Assembly (NCBI GenBank): GCA_040880285.1
Contig: JBBDIT010000001.1
Coordinates: forward strand, 1-8,976
Reading direction: 5' to 3'
Source of the DNA: JANQJA01 sp040880285
GTDB taxonomy: Bacteria; Pseudomonadota; Gammaproteobacteria; Pseudomonadales; Azotimanducaceae
Length of the DNA stretch: 8,976 nt
Below the pieces are notes generated by a model. The model saw only the letters and a list, made by a program, of their open reading frames with translations. It was not told the DNA's origin and made no database searches. The position numbers and the translations under genes are program-made. Of the stretch, positions 1-6,582 are shown in pieces. Within the stretch, counting starts at the first letter, position 1; each line of letters begins with the position of its first letter.

Positions 1-16
1 CTCGGCTGTTATGAAT

Positions 17-1048
17 TTATTCCCGGGGTTTTTCCGGTTCAGCTTCTGGGGCTTTATCCGCTGAGGGCTCTTTATCCGCCGCGGGCGCTTCATCCGCTGA
101 GGGCTCTTCATTCGCTGAAGGCGCTTCATCCGCTGAGGGCTCTTTATCCGCCGCGGGCGCTTTATCCGCTGAGGGCTCTTTATTCGCTGAAGGCTCTTTA
201 TCCGCCGCGGGCTCTTTATCCGCTGAGGGCTCTTTATTCGCCGCGGGCGCTTCATCCGCTGAAGGCTCTTTATCCGCTGAAGGCTCTACACTCGCCGCGG
301 GCGCTTTTTTCGCCGCGGGGGCTTCCTCGGTCACTTCAACGAACTCGTTGGCGGCAGAACCTTCGAATGCGGCCTTGCCTTGCAGTACGGCATCCGCCAT
401 TGCCTGCACGAACAGCCGAATGGATCGAATCGCATCGTCATTGCCCGGGATCACATAATCGACACCATCCGGGTTACTGTTCGTATCGACAATGCCAACA
501 ACCGGGATACCGAGTTTGTTCGCCTCGGTGATGGCAATCCGTTCATGGTCGACGTCAACGACGAAGAGAATATCAGGCAAGCCACCCATATCCTTGATGC
601 CGCCGAGGCTGCGCTCAAGCTTTTCAAGCGTACGCTGACGTGACAGGGCTTCTTTCTTGGTCAACTTGGTGATCGTGCCGTCTACAATCTGGCCTTCCAG
701 TTCACGCAAGCGTCGAATGGACTGACGAATGGTTTTGTAGTTGGTCAACATCCCACCGAGCCAACGTTTGTCGACATAGGGCATGCCGCAACGTTCCGCT
801 TCTTCCCTGACCACTTTACCGGCGTTCCGTTTGGTGCCCACGAACAGGACTTTATTGCGTTTGGATGTGACGCTGCGAACATAGTCGAGCGCTTCTTCAA
901 GTGCCGGGACCGTCTGTTCGAGGTTGATAATGTGAATATTGTTCCTGGCACCAAAGATGAACGAGTTCATCTTGGGGTTCCAGTATCTGGTCTGATGACC
1001 AAAGTGAGCACCCGCTTCCAGCAGGTCCCGCATGGATACGCTAGACAT
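17..1048 (-). CDS. rpsB: 30S ribosomal protein S2 with a long repetitive C-terminal tail
   Basis: Ribosomal protein S2 of the small subunit, a late-assembling protein needed, with S1, for translation initiation. The first ~235 residues match bacterial S2 throughout: the opening MRDLLEAGAHFGHQTRYWNP, then FIFGARNNIHIINLEQT, FVGTKRNAG, RWLGGMLTNYKTI, and the late IPVVGIVDTNSNPDGVDYVIPGNDDA block. I chose the ATG at 1048 (343 residues). It gives the E. coli-like start M-S-S-V-S-M-R-D and has a GGAG Shine-Dalgarno five bases upstream; the frame stays open to 1084 without a better signal. The usual S2 ends near residue 240-250, but here about 100 further residues follow, mostly thirteen copies of an E/A-P-S/A-A-D/N-K/E hexapeptide (residues 255-332), acidic overall and presumably disordered. 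The gene diverges from map; tsf would normally lie beyond the left edge. Identity is certain; the role of the tail is unknown. Confidence 0.97.
   Translation of the reverse strand: MSSVSMRDLLEAGAHFGHQTRYWNPKMNSFIFGARNNIHIINLEQTVPALEEALDYVRSVTSKRNKVLFVGTKRNAGKVVREEAERCGMPYVDKRWLGGMLTNYKTIRQSIRRLRELEGQIVDGTITKLTKKEALSRQRTLEKLERSLGGIKDMGGLPDILFVVDVDHERIAITEANKLGIPVVGIVDTNSNPDGVDYVIPGNDDAIRSIRLFVQAMADAVLQGKAAFEGSAANEFVEVTEEAPAAKKAPAASVEPSADKEPSADEAPAANKEPSADKEPAADKEPSANKEPSADKAPAADKEPSADEAPSANEEPSADEAPAADKEPSADKAPEAEPEKPRE
53..286 (-). repeat. 18-bp in-frame tandem repeat (13 copies) in the 3' end of rpsB
   Basis: Thirteen contiguous 18-bp units read on the minus strand as six-residue blocks. 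Counting from the S2 core outwards, they are EPSADK, EPSADE, APAANK, EPSADK, EPAADK, EPSANK, EPSADK, APAADK, EPSADE, APSANE, EPSADE, APAADK, EPSADK. Variation is confined to a few positions: Glu or Ala at 1, Ser or Ala at 3, Asp or Asn at 5, Lys or Glu at 6. Codons are also nearly fixed (Ser is TCA, Ala mostly GCG), so the copies are similar at DNA level, not only in the protein. This suggests recent expansion by slippage or unequal recombination. Every unit is a multiple of three, so copy changes keep the frame. Net charge of the block is about -14 by my count. Confidence 0.93.
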
Positions 1049-1193
1049 ATTGACTCCGAATTGTGTTGGGTTAGGCATCCACACACCCCATGATCCAACC
1101 CGGCTGTTGCCAGTTCGGGCACCCGAATCACGTGTCGGTGCGTGTGAGATTTAAGTTAATTTACCCCGCAATCTGCGCTACAGGCCACGGGAG
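1049..1193 (-). promoter_or_regulatory. rpsB 5' untranslated leader, candidate S2 autoregulatory region
   Basis: About 145 bases separate the predicted rpsB transcription start (near 1193) from the chosen ATG, which is long for a bacterial leader. It contains a short inverted repeat, TTCGG/CCGAA around a four-base loop, at 1114-1127. Near the start codon there are complementary GTTGG and CCAAC stretches that could form a second helix. In E. coli and other gammaproteobacteria S2 represses rpsB-tsf translation through a structured leader of similar length; that is established for the family. That this leader does the same is my inference from its position, length and the promoter type. Confidence 0.5.
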
Positions 1194-1199
1194 CCGCGC

Positions 1200-1208
1200 T
1201 TTATACCA
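1200..1208 (-). promoter_or_regulatory. Extended -10 promoter of rpsB
   Basis: Reading the minus strand, TGGTATAAA gives the extended -10 pattern TGnTATAAT with one mismatch. It is followed directly by a GC-rich discriminator (GCGCGGCTC, 1199-1191). No good -35 hexamer lies 16-18 bases upstream (TGGCAC at 1223-1228 is poor), which is tolerable for an extended -10 promoter. The combination of extended -10 and GC-rich discriminator is what has been described for gammaproteobacterial rpsB, and such discriminators are typical of stringently controlled promoters. The start of transcription would be near 1193. Confidence 0.7.
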
Positions 1209-1366
1209 TATTGGAGCGAAAGGTGCCACTAGCAATGACAATCGCCAGTGGCTCAATTTGCAGGGACCGTCCTTGTAGGACGCTTGTGCGAAGAGGTAGC
1301 GCCAGGGAACCAACGCCGGCGAGAACCCGGCCATCGCGACCTCAGGGCCAAATCCCGCCTATTCAG

Positions 1367-1381
1367 TCGATCCCGAATCGA
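1367..1381. promoter_or_regulatory. Inverted repeat overlapping the -35 region of the map promoter
   Basis: TCGATcccgaATCGA is a perfect five-base inverted repeat with a five-base spacer. It spans roughly -36 to -22 relative to the predicted map transcription start, where a regulator could block or replace -35 contacts. No standard -35 hexamer is visible here, so the site could bind either a repressor or an activator. Short inverted repeats of this size arise by chance fairly often, so this is a candidate only. Confidence 0.25.
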
Positions 1382-1387
1382 CCAATC

Positions 1388-1396
1388 TGGTATAGT
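1388..1396 (+). promoter_or_regulatory. Extended -10 promoter of map
   Basis: TGGTATAGT matches the extended -10 consensus TGnTATAAT with one mismatch and is followed by the GC-rich discriminator TGGCGCCC. The expected transcription start near 1403 leaves a leader of about 40 bases before the map ATG at 1444. This placement also excludes the in-frame TTG at 1396 as a start codon, since it would lie inside the -10 element. The element is a near twin of the divergent rpsB -10, which shares the core TGGTATA. Confidence 0.6.
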
Positions 1397-1443
1397 TGGC
1401 GCCCTCTATTTCTCCAAAAACCCTGAAACAGCAGTACCAACAG

Positions 1444-2226
1444 ATGACGATTACGATATTAACGCCACAAGAGGTCGAGAAGATGCGGGCCGTGGGTCGG
1501 CTGGCAGCCGAGCAGTTGGAAATGATCGGGGAGTATATCAAGCCTGGCGTTACCACTGGCGAACTGGATCGAATTTGCCATGACTATACCCTAAACCAGC
1601 AACAGGCAATTCCGGCCCCCCTGAACTACCGGGGATTTCCCAAGTCTATCTGCACTTCCGTGAACCATGTGGTCTGTCACGGTATCCCCAGCGATGACAA
1701 GGTCCTCAAAGACGGTGATATCGTCAATATTGATGTCACCCTGATTAAAGATGAATATCACGGTGATACCAGCAAAACCTTCTTTGTGGGCAAGCCCGGC
1801 GTGCTCGCTGAGCGGCTGGTGGGTGTGACCCAACAATGCCTCTATAAAGGTATCAAGACTGTGAAGCCCGGCGCACGGCTGGGCGACATTGGTCACGCTA
1901 TCCAGACCCTGGCGGAGAAAAGTCGATTTTCTGTGGTCAAGGAGTATTGTGGCCATGGTATCGGTAAGGTATTCCACGATGAACCCCAGGTCCTCCACTA
2001 CGGCAAAAAAGGCACTGGAATCGAGCTGAAACCCGGCATGGCCTTTACCATCGAGCCCATGATCAACGCTGGCAAACCAGCTGTGCGCCTGCTGCCGGAT
2101 GGTTGGACGGTTGTGACCAGGGACCACAAGCTTACAGCCCAATGGGAGCACACCATTGTAGTCACCGAGTCCGGTTATGAAATCCTCACGCATCGAGCAG
2201 ATGACACCATTGACCGTTGTGGCTGA
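1444..2226 (+). CDS. map: Type I methionine aminopeptidase
   Basis: Cytosolic metalloprotease that removes the initiator methionine from nascent proteins when the second residue is small. The protein is 260 residues, close to E. coli Map, and all five metal ligands fall at the same numbers as in that enzyme: D97 (in VNIDVT), D108 (HGDTSK), H171 (CGHGIG), E204 (FTIEPM) and E235 (QWEHTIV). The substrate-side histidine H79 (VVCHGIP) is also present. This exact register supports the ATG at 1444 even though the Shine-Dalgarno is weak; the upstream in-frame TTG at 1396 overlaps the promoter. The 3' end overlaps the start of glnD, so the two are probably co-transcribed and translationally coupled. 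In the divergent arrangement it faces rpsB, another translation gene. Confidence 0.97.
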   Translation: MTITILTPQEVEKMRAVGRLAAEQLEMIGEYIKPGVTTGELDRICHDYTLNQQQAIPAPLNYRGFPKSICTSVNHVVCHGIPSDDKVLKDGDIVNIDVTLIKDEYHGDTSKTFFVGKPGVLAERLVGVTQQCLYKGIKTVKPGARLGDIGHAIQTLAEKSRFSVVKEYCGHGIGKVFHDEPQVLHYGKKGTGIELKPGMAFTIEPMINAGKPAVRLLPDGWTVVTRDHKLTAQWEHTIVVTESGYEILTHRADDTIDRCG

Positions 2227-4933
2227 CAATCCTGCATTGAACAACGCGGGTTCTGCAGCCGCCGGGCACGCGCTGGAGTCAAAGCTTGAGGACGAGAAAA
2301 CTGCCATTCCTGTCTTTAAACAGGCACTTACGCGCTTTAAGGCGGATCTGGAGCAACGCTTTTATGACGGTGAGTCGGCCGAGATACTGATTCATGACCA
2401 TGCCAGGTTTATCGACAAGGTATTGCAGCTGGCGTGGGCTCGATTTCCCTGGAGCGAGAACCTCAACAGCTGGCGCAAGCACCGAATTTCACTCATCGCC
2501 GTGGGCGGTTATGGTCGCGGCGAACTTCATCCACACTCTGACATAGATCTCCTGATCTTGCTGGAGCGCCCCTCCTACGAAACCCACAAATCAAATATCC
2601 AGAGCTTTCTGGCGCTCTTGTGGGACATCGGGCTGGAGGTGGGCCACAGTGTCCGTTCTATCGGCGAGTGTAAAAACCAGGCCAGGAATGATGTCACGAT
2701 CCTCACTGCAATGATGGAAGCTCGCACTATTTGTGGGGACGATGAGCTTCGACTCCGGATGGAGAAACAGATCAGTGTCACCAAACTCTGGCCAGCCACA
2801 AAATTTTTCCAGGCCAAGCGCGCAGAGCAGCGACAACGGCACCGCAAGTCGGACCATACCGAATACAGCCTGGAACCCAATGTGAAAACATCACCCGGGG
2901 GATTGCGCGACGAGCAAACTGTTATGTGGATTGCACGCAGGAAGTTCGGTACGGTAAATTTTGACGATCTGGTGGAACTCAATTTCATTTCTTCAGCTGA
3001 ACGCGACATTCTTAAAAATGGCCAAAGCCTGCTTTGGAAAATCCGGTTTGGCCTCCACCTGATCAGCGGCAGGGACGACGATCGCCTGCTATTCGAACAC
3101 CAACCGAAACTAGCCAAACTCTTTGGCTATAAGGACGGTGATCAATTGGCAGTTGAACAGTTCATGCAGGAATATTATCGCACTGCCCTACAGGTTAACG
3201 CCGTCTGTGAGCTCCTGTTACAGCACTTTGATGAAGCTATCCTTCGTGCTGGCGAACGCCCGAAAATTCGCTCAATCAACGAACGTTTTCAAGTCTCCAA
3301 TAATTATATTGAGGTGACTTCCGAAGACGTGTTTGAGAAATATCCACCTGCGTTGATAGAAATATTTGTCATCATTGGCCAGGACACATCTATTGAAGGA
3401 ACGAAGGCGTCTACTATCCGCCTGATCCGGCGACATCTGACGTTAATTGATGACGACTTCCGCAATGACCCTGCGGTCACGGAACTCTTTCTTGAACTCC
3501 TCCGGTCTTCAGAGAGGTTGTTTTCCCAGCTGCGAAGAATGGAACGCTACGGCATCCTTGGCGCATATCTACCAGAGTTCGGTCGAGTAATCGGGCAAAT
3601 GCAATTTGACCTGTTTCATATCTATACAGTCGATGCGCATACATTGCAGGTCATCAGGAACATGCGCCGGTTTCGATACAAGACACAGGAACAACGTTTC
3701 CCGATTGCGGCGCACATCTATCCCCGTCTTCCAAAAATTGAGCTCTTGTTCATCGCTGGCTTGTATCATGACCTGGCAAAGGGCCAGGGCGGTGATCACT
3801 CACAACTCGGCGAAGATGTTGCTGCCGATTTTTGCCGCCGCCACGGACTCAGCAGTTGGGATACGAATCTTATCTGCTGGTTGGTATTGAACCATTTGGT
3901 CATGTCAACGACAGCTCAACGCAAAGATATCTCTGATCCTGAAGTGATTCGTGATTTTGCCTTGTTTGTCGGCGACCAGGTTCGTCTGGATTATCTCTAC
4001 GCTTTAACTGTCGCAGACATCAACGCCACCAATCCTACTTTGTGGAATAGTTGGCGTGCTTCTCTCATGCGCCAGTTGTATGTCGAGACAAAAAAAATGC
4101 TACGGCACGGGCTTGAAAATCCGGTGGATAAATCCGATTACATTGCCGAGACCCAGGAACATGCCATCGAGCGACTGGCAGAACATGGTATGTCGCGCCA
4201 GGAAATTCTGGCTATCTGGGGTAGCGTCGATGACGATTACTTTCTGCGAGAATCAGTTTCTGACATCGTGTGGCATAGTCTGGCAATCCGGGATCATGAC
4301 CTTGATGCTGGCCCGCTCATCCTCATTCGGGATGACATTTCCAGCCGCGGCGATGAGGGTGCAACGCACATCTTCACCTACGCCAGGAAGAACGAGTCGC
4401 TCTTCGTTTCGATGGTCACCGCCCTCGACCTGCTGGGTATCGACGTTGTCGATGCCAGGATTGCCAGTTCCGAATCCGTCGTATTCGATACATTTATTGT
4501 ACTGGAAGGTAGTGGACGTCCAGTCGGGGAACGTCAGTCAAGAATAGAACAAATTCGCAATACGCTGATCAAGCACATCTCCTCGGACGGCAAGTTCAAA
4601 GCACCTGCGAACAGGCGCACACCGAGAGTCCTGAAACAATTTGACTTCAAGACAGAGGTTACCATCAGCAACGACGTCAATACGGAACAGACAATTCTGG
4701 AAGTTGTTACCCCTGATCGTCCGGGACTTTTGGCTATTATTGCCAATATCTTCGTGGAGATGGACATCATCCTGCAGAGTGCAAGAATCACGACGTTGGG
4801 AGAACGTGTTGAAGATGTCTTCTACATAGCCGACAGGAACAGCGCGCCATTCAGCAACCCGGTGCTGTGCGAAACACTCCGCAAGAGAATTTGCGACGAA
4901 CTCGATCATCATGTCCAGGAGGTGGTGGTTTGA
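2177..4933 (+). CDS. glnD: Bifunctional [protein-PII] uridylyltransferase / uridylyl-removing enzyme
   Basis: Nitrogen-status sensor: it uridylylates PII proteins (GlnB/GlnK) when glutamine is low and removes UMP when glutamine is high, thereby steering glutamine synthetase and NtrBC. Domains in order: nucleotidyltransferase with GGYGRG (110-115) and the D-I-D metal pair (D122, D124); the conserved linker SPGGLRDEQTVMWIARRKFG (about 240-260); an HD hydrolase domain with H488 and the H531-D532 pair followed by LAKGQGGDHS; then two C-terminal ACT domains, about 730-780 and 837-895, the second with the glutamine-sensing type motif PDRPGL. At 918 residues it is slightly longer than E. coli GlnD (890). 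The excess is at the poorly conserved N-terminus, so the start is uncertain: ATG at 2177 (GAG eight bases upstream), ATG at 2201, or GTG at 2219 are all in frame and all overlap the map end. Confidence 0.96.
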   Translation: MKSSRIEQMTPLTVVADNPALNNAGSAAAGHALESKLEDEKTAIPVFKQALTRFKADLEQRFYDGESAEILIHDHARFIDKVLQLAWARFPWSENLNSWRKHRISLIAVGGYGRGELHPHSDIDLLILLERPSYETHKSNIQSFLALLWDIGLEVGHSVRSIGECKNQARNDVTILTAMMEARTICGDDELRLRMEKQISVTKLWPATKFFQAKRAEQRQRHRKSDHTEYSLEPNVKTSPGGLRDEQTVMWIARRKFGTVNFDDLVELNFISSAERDILKNGQSLLWKIRFGLHLISGRDDDRLLFEHQPKLAKLFGYKDGDQLAVEQFMQEYYRTALQVNAVCELLLQHFDEAILRAGERPKIRSINERFQVSNNYIEVTSEDVFEKYPPALIEIFVIIGQDTSIEGTKASTIRLIRRHLTLIDDDFRNDPAVTELFLELLRSSERLFSQLRRMERYGILGAYLPEFGRVIGQMQFDLFHIYTVDAHTLQVIRNMRRFRYKTQEQRFPIAAHIYPRLPKIELLFIAGLYHDLAKGQGGDHSQLGEDVAADFCRRHGLSSWDTNLICWLVLNHLVMSTTAQRKDISDPEVIRDFALFVGDQVRLDYLYALTVADINATNPTLWNSWRASLMRQLYVETKKMLRHGLENPVDKSDYIAETQEHAIERLAEHGMSRQEILAIWGSVDDDYFLRESVSDIVWHSLAIRDHDLDAGPLILIRDDISSRGDEGATHIFTYARKNESLFVSMVTALDLLGIDVVDARIASSESVVFDTFIVLEGSGRPVGERQSRIEQIRNTLIKHISSDGKFKAPANRRTPRVLKQFDFKTEVTISNDVNTEQTILEVVTPDRPGLLAIIANIFVEMDIILQSARITTLGERVEDVFYIADRNSAPFSNPVLCETLRKRICDELDHHVQEVVV
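4917..4923 (+). promoter_or_regulatory. Strong Shine-Dalgarno that fixes the TTG start of dapC
   Basis: AGGAGGT, a full-consensus ribosome binding site, lies inside the last codons of glnD with a six-base gap to the TTG at 4930. It decides the dapC start: the longer open frame beginning at 4867 adds residues unlike the family. The TTG and the glnD stop TGA share bases (TTGA), so translation of dapC is probably coupled to that of glnD, and the strong site compensates for the weak start codon. Confidence 0.85.
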
Positions 4934-6144
4934 ACCCTAACCTTGATTTGCTCAAGCCCTACCCTTTCGAGCGTCTCAACTCCTTGCTTGCCGGAATTAC
5001 GCCAGATACTGGCCTTGAACTTCTGCCGTTATCATTGGGAGAACCCAAACACCAGGCACCGGCATTCCTTGTCGACATTTACCAATCCCGTGAAGGCATC
5101 GAAAAGAGCTTTGGTACCTATCCGCCAACCAGGGGCCTACCGGAATTACGCCAGGCGATCGCTGCTTTTGTAAATCGGAGGTTCAACCTTGACGCGAATC
5201 CGATCGATCCCGAGACCCAGGTACTTCCTGTCAATGGCACCCGGGAGGCCCTCTTTGCAGTGGCGCAAGCGCTGATCGACAACAATGGAAACACAACGAC
5301 GTTAATGCCAAATCCTTTCTACCAGATCTATGAAGGCGCGGCTATCCTCGCAGGAAGCCGTCCCGTCTACGTTCCTTGCACCGCAGACACTGACTTTAAT
5401 CCGGATTTCTCGGCAGTCCAGCCTGAGGACTGGCGGGCGTGCTCGATGCTGTATCTGTGCTCACCGGGTAATCCAACCGGTGCTGTCATGGACAAAACCT
5501 GCATGCAGGAACTAATCGGCTTGTCTGACAAATATAATTTTGTGATTGTTTCCGATGAGTGTTATTCGGAAATCTATGCAGACGAATCATGCCCGCCAGT
5601 CGGGCTCCTGCAAGCGGCCTGTGACATGGGGCGCACCGACTATAAAAACTGCCTTGCATTTAACAGCCTGTCCAAACGGTCGAATTTACCGGGATTACGA
5701 TCAGGCTATGCCACGGGCGACGCAACGCTAATCGATCAATACTTGCTATATAGAACCTACCATGGCTCGGCGATGCCGGTGCATAACCAGATCGTCAGCG
5801 CCGCGGCCTGGCAGGATGAAGAACATGTAATTGCCAATCGCGAAATCTACCGTCAAAAGTTCGACGCCGTTTTTGACATACTTACCAATGTCTGGCCCAT
5901 GCCAAGACCACAAGCGAGCTTTTATCTCTGGCCGGAAACGCCAGTCGACGATCAATTGTTTACCCGAAAGTTGTTTAGCGAGGCTAACATCAAGGTAGTA
6001 CCTGGAAGCTTTCTGGCACGTGGCCCCGACAACGAAAATCCAGGCAGAAACCGGGTCCGCATGGCGCTTGTTGCCACGCTCGATGAGTGTGTTGAGGCGG
6101 CAAACCGCATCAAAGAGTTCATGCAGCATCAAAAGTACAGGTGA
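4930..6144 (+). CDS. dapC: N-succinyldiaminopimelate aminotransferase (PLP-dependent)
   Basis: Fold-type I aminotransferase that converts N-succinyl-2-amino-6-oxopimelate plus glutamate to N-succinyl-LL-diaminopimelate, the middle step of the succinylase route to lysine and peptidoglycan. From the TTG at 4930 it is 404 residues, opening M-N-P-N-L-D-L-L-K-P-Y-P-F-E-R-L, as in DapC proteins of Pseudomonas type. Visible PLP features: SPGNPTG with N181, DECYSEIY with D209 and Y212, the Schiff-base lysine K249 in NSLSKRSNLPGLRSGY, and a C-terminal substrate carboxylate arginine near R377 (NRVRMALV). Aminotransferases of this class are hard to assign by sequence alone. The assignment to DapC rests on this N-terminus and on lying with dapD and dapE. 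It overlaps glnD by four bases and is followed directly by the yffB-type gene. Confidence 0.92.
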   Translation: MNPNLDLLKPYPFERLNSLLAGITPDTGLELLPLSLGEPKHQAPAFLVDIYQSREGIEKSFGTYPPTRGLPELRQAIAAFVNRRFNLDANPIDPETQVLPVNGTREALFAVAQALIDNNGNTTTLMPNPFYQIYEGAAILAGSRPVYVPCTADTDFNPDFSAVQPEDWRACSMLYLCSPGNPTGAVMDKTCMQELIGLSDKYNFVIVSDECYSEIYADESCPPVGLLQAACDMGRTDYKNCLAFNSLSKRSNLPGLRSGYATGDATLIDQYLLYRTYHGSAMPVHNQIVSAAAWQDEEHVIANREIYRQKFDAVFDILTNVWPMPRPQASFYLWPETPVDDQLFTRKLFSEANIKVVPGSFLARGPDNENPGRNRVRMALVATLDECVEAANRIKEFMQHQKYR

Positions 6145-6149
6145 ACAAG

Positions 6150-6500
6150 ATGAAACCGGTAATCTACGGCATTAAAAACTGCGATACCATGAAAAAGGCA
6201 ATGACGTGGCTGGATGAGCATCAGGTCGAATATATTTTTCACGACTATAACCGGGATGGACTCCCGGAAGCCCTGCTGGACACCTGGCTCGCCGATGTTG
6301 GGCACGATGTTCTGGTAAACAGACGAGGCACGACCTGGCGTAAACTGGACGAACCCACCCGCAAAGGGATTGACAAGCGCTCAGCAAAAAAATTGATGCT
6401 GGAAAATCCCGCCCTTATTAGACGTCCACTGCTGGAGAGCGGGCAGGAGCGGATTGTAGGTTTTTCCGAGTCCACCTACGCCAGCCTGTTTTCCAATTGA
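6150..6500 (+). CDS. yffB: ArsC/Spx-family thioredoxin-fold protein, YffB type
   Basis: Small cytosolic protein of 116 residues in the ArsC/Spx family, closely resembling E. coli YffB (118 residues). Shared blocks are YGIKNCDTMKKA at the start (single N-terminal cysteine, C11), FHDYNRDGL, the RRGTTWRKLDE stretch, ENPALIRRPLL and the closing VGFSES. The fold is thioredoxin-like; a glutathione-dependent thiol or arsenate reductase activity has been suggested for relatives, but the physiological role is not established and I do not assign one. The start is the ATG at 6150, preceded by AGGTGA (6139-6144) at five bases. A GTG at 6141 overlapping the dapC stop is the alternative. It sits between dapC and dapD here, and its E. 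coli relative is next to dapE, so a link to diaminopimelate synthesis is plausible. Confidence 0.92.
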   Translation: MKPVIYGIKNCDTMKKAMTWLDEHQVEYIFHDYNRDGLPEALLDTWLADVGHDVLVNRRGTTWRKLDEPTRKGIDKRSAKKLMLENPALIRRPLLESGQERIVGFSESTYASLFSN

Positions 6501-6582
6501 TAAAGCCGTCATAATGTAGTCTTTGTTGTCCGGACCATACACACCGGATGTATCAGAATTGAACCCAGGAACCAGCGAACTG
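6501..6582 (+). promoter_or_regulatory. Gap before dapD with possible weak promoter and small inverted repeats
   Basis: This is the only sizeable gap within the plus-strand cluster downstream of map. It holds CATAAT (6510-6515), a five-of-six match to a -10 box but without a recognisable -35. It also has the palindrome GTCCGGAC (6528-6535) and an ATACA/TGTAT inverted repeat with a seven-base loop (6537-6553). A separate promoter or a processing point for dapD-dapE could lie here. I see no terminator (no stable stem followed by a T run) and it is too short for a lysine riboswitch. Confidence 0.25.

Noticed and set aside
53..286. Regular short repeats that could look like a CRISPR array
   Set aside because: The 18-bp units are contiguous with no spacers and translate in frame as the S2 tail, so this is a coding minisatellite.
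1268..1331. Two five-base-pair hairpins in the intergenic region as possible terminators or a small RNA
   Set aside because: Stems are short and no T run follows on either strand.
1396..1443. Upstream extension of map from a TTG at 1396
   Set aside because: The TTG overlaps the predicted -10 element, and starting at 1444 puts all five metal ligands at the E. coli Map residue numbers.
1090..1583. Small plus-strand open frames in the rpsB-map intergenic region (1090-1278, 1211-1426, 1248-1583)
   Set aside because: They cross the predicted rpsB leader and both promoters, run into map out of frame, lack good ribosome binding sites and resemble no family I know.
1591..2307. 238-codon minus-strand open frame opposite map and the start of glnD
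   Set aside because: It lies antisense to map, which has all its catalytic residues; the antisense product shows no recognisable family and is a codon-bias shadow.
2575..3117. 180-codon minus-strand open frame opposite glnD
   Set aside because: Very Ser/Arg-rich and antisense to the conserved GlnD nucleotidyltransferase domain; a shadow.
4056..4547. 163-codon plus-strand open frame in another frame of glnD
   Set aside because: It overlaps the GlnD HD-to-ACT region, which is intact in its own frame; composition (Ser, Arg, Cys rich) is typical of an off-frame reading.
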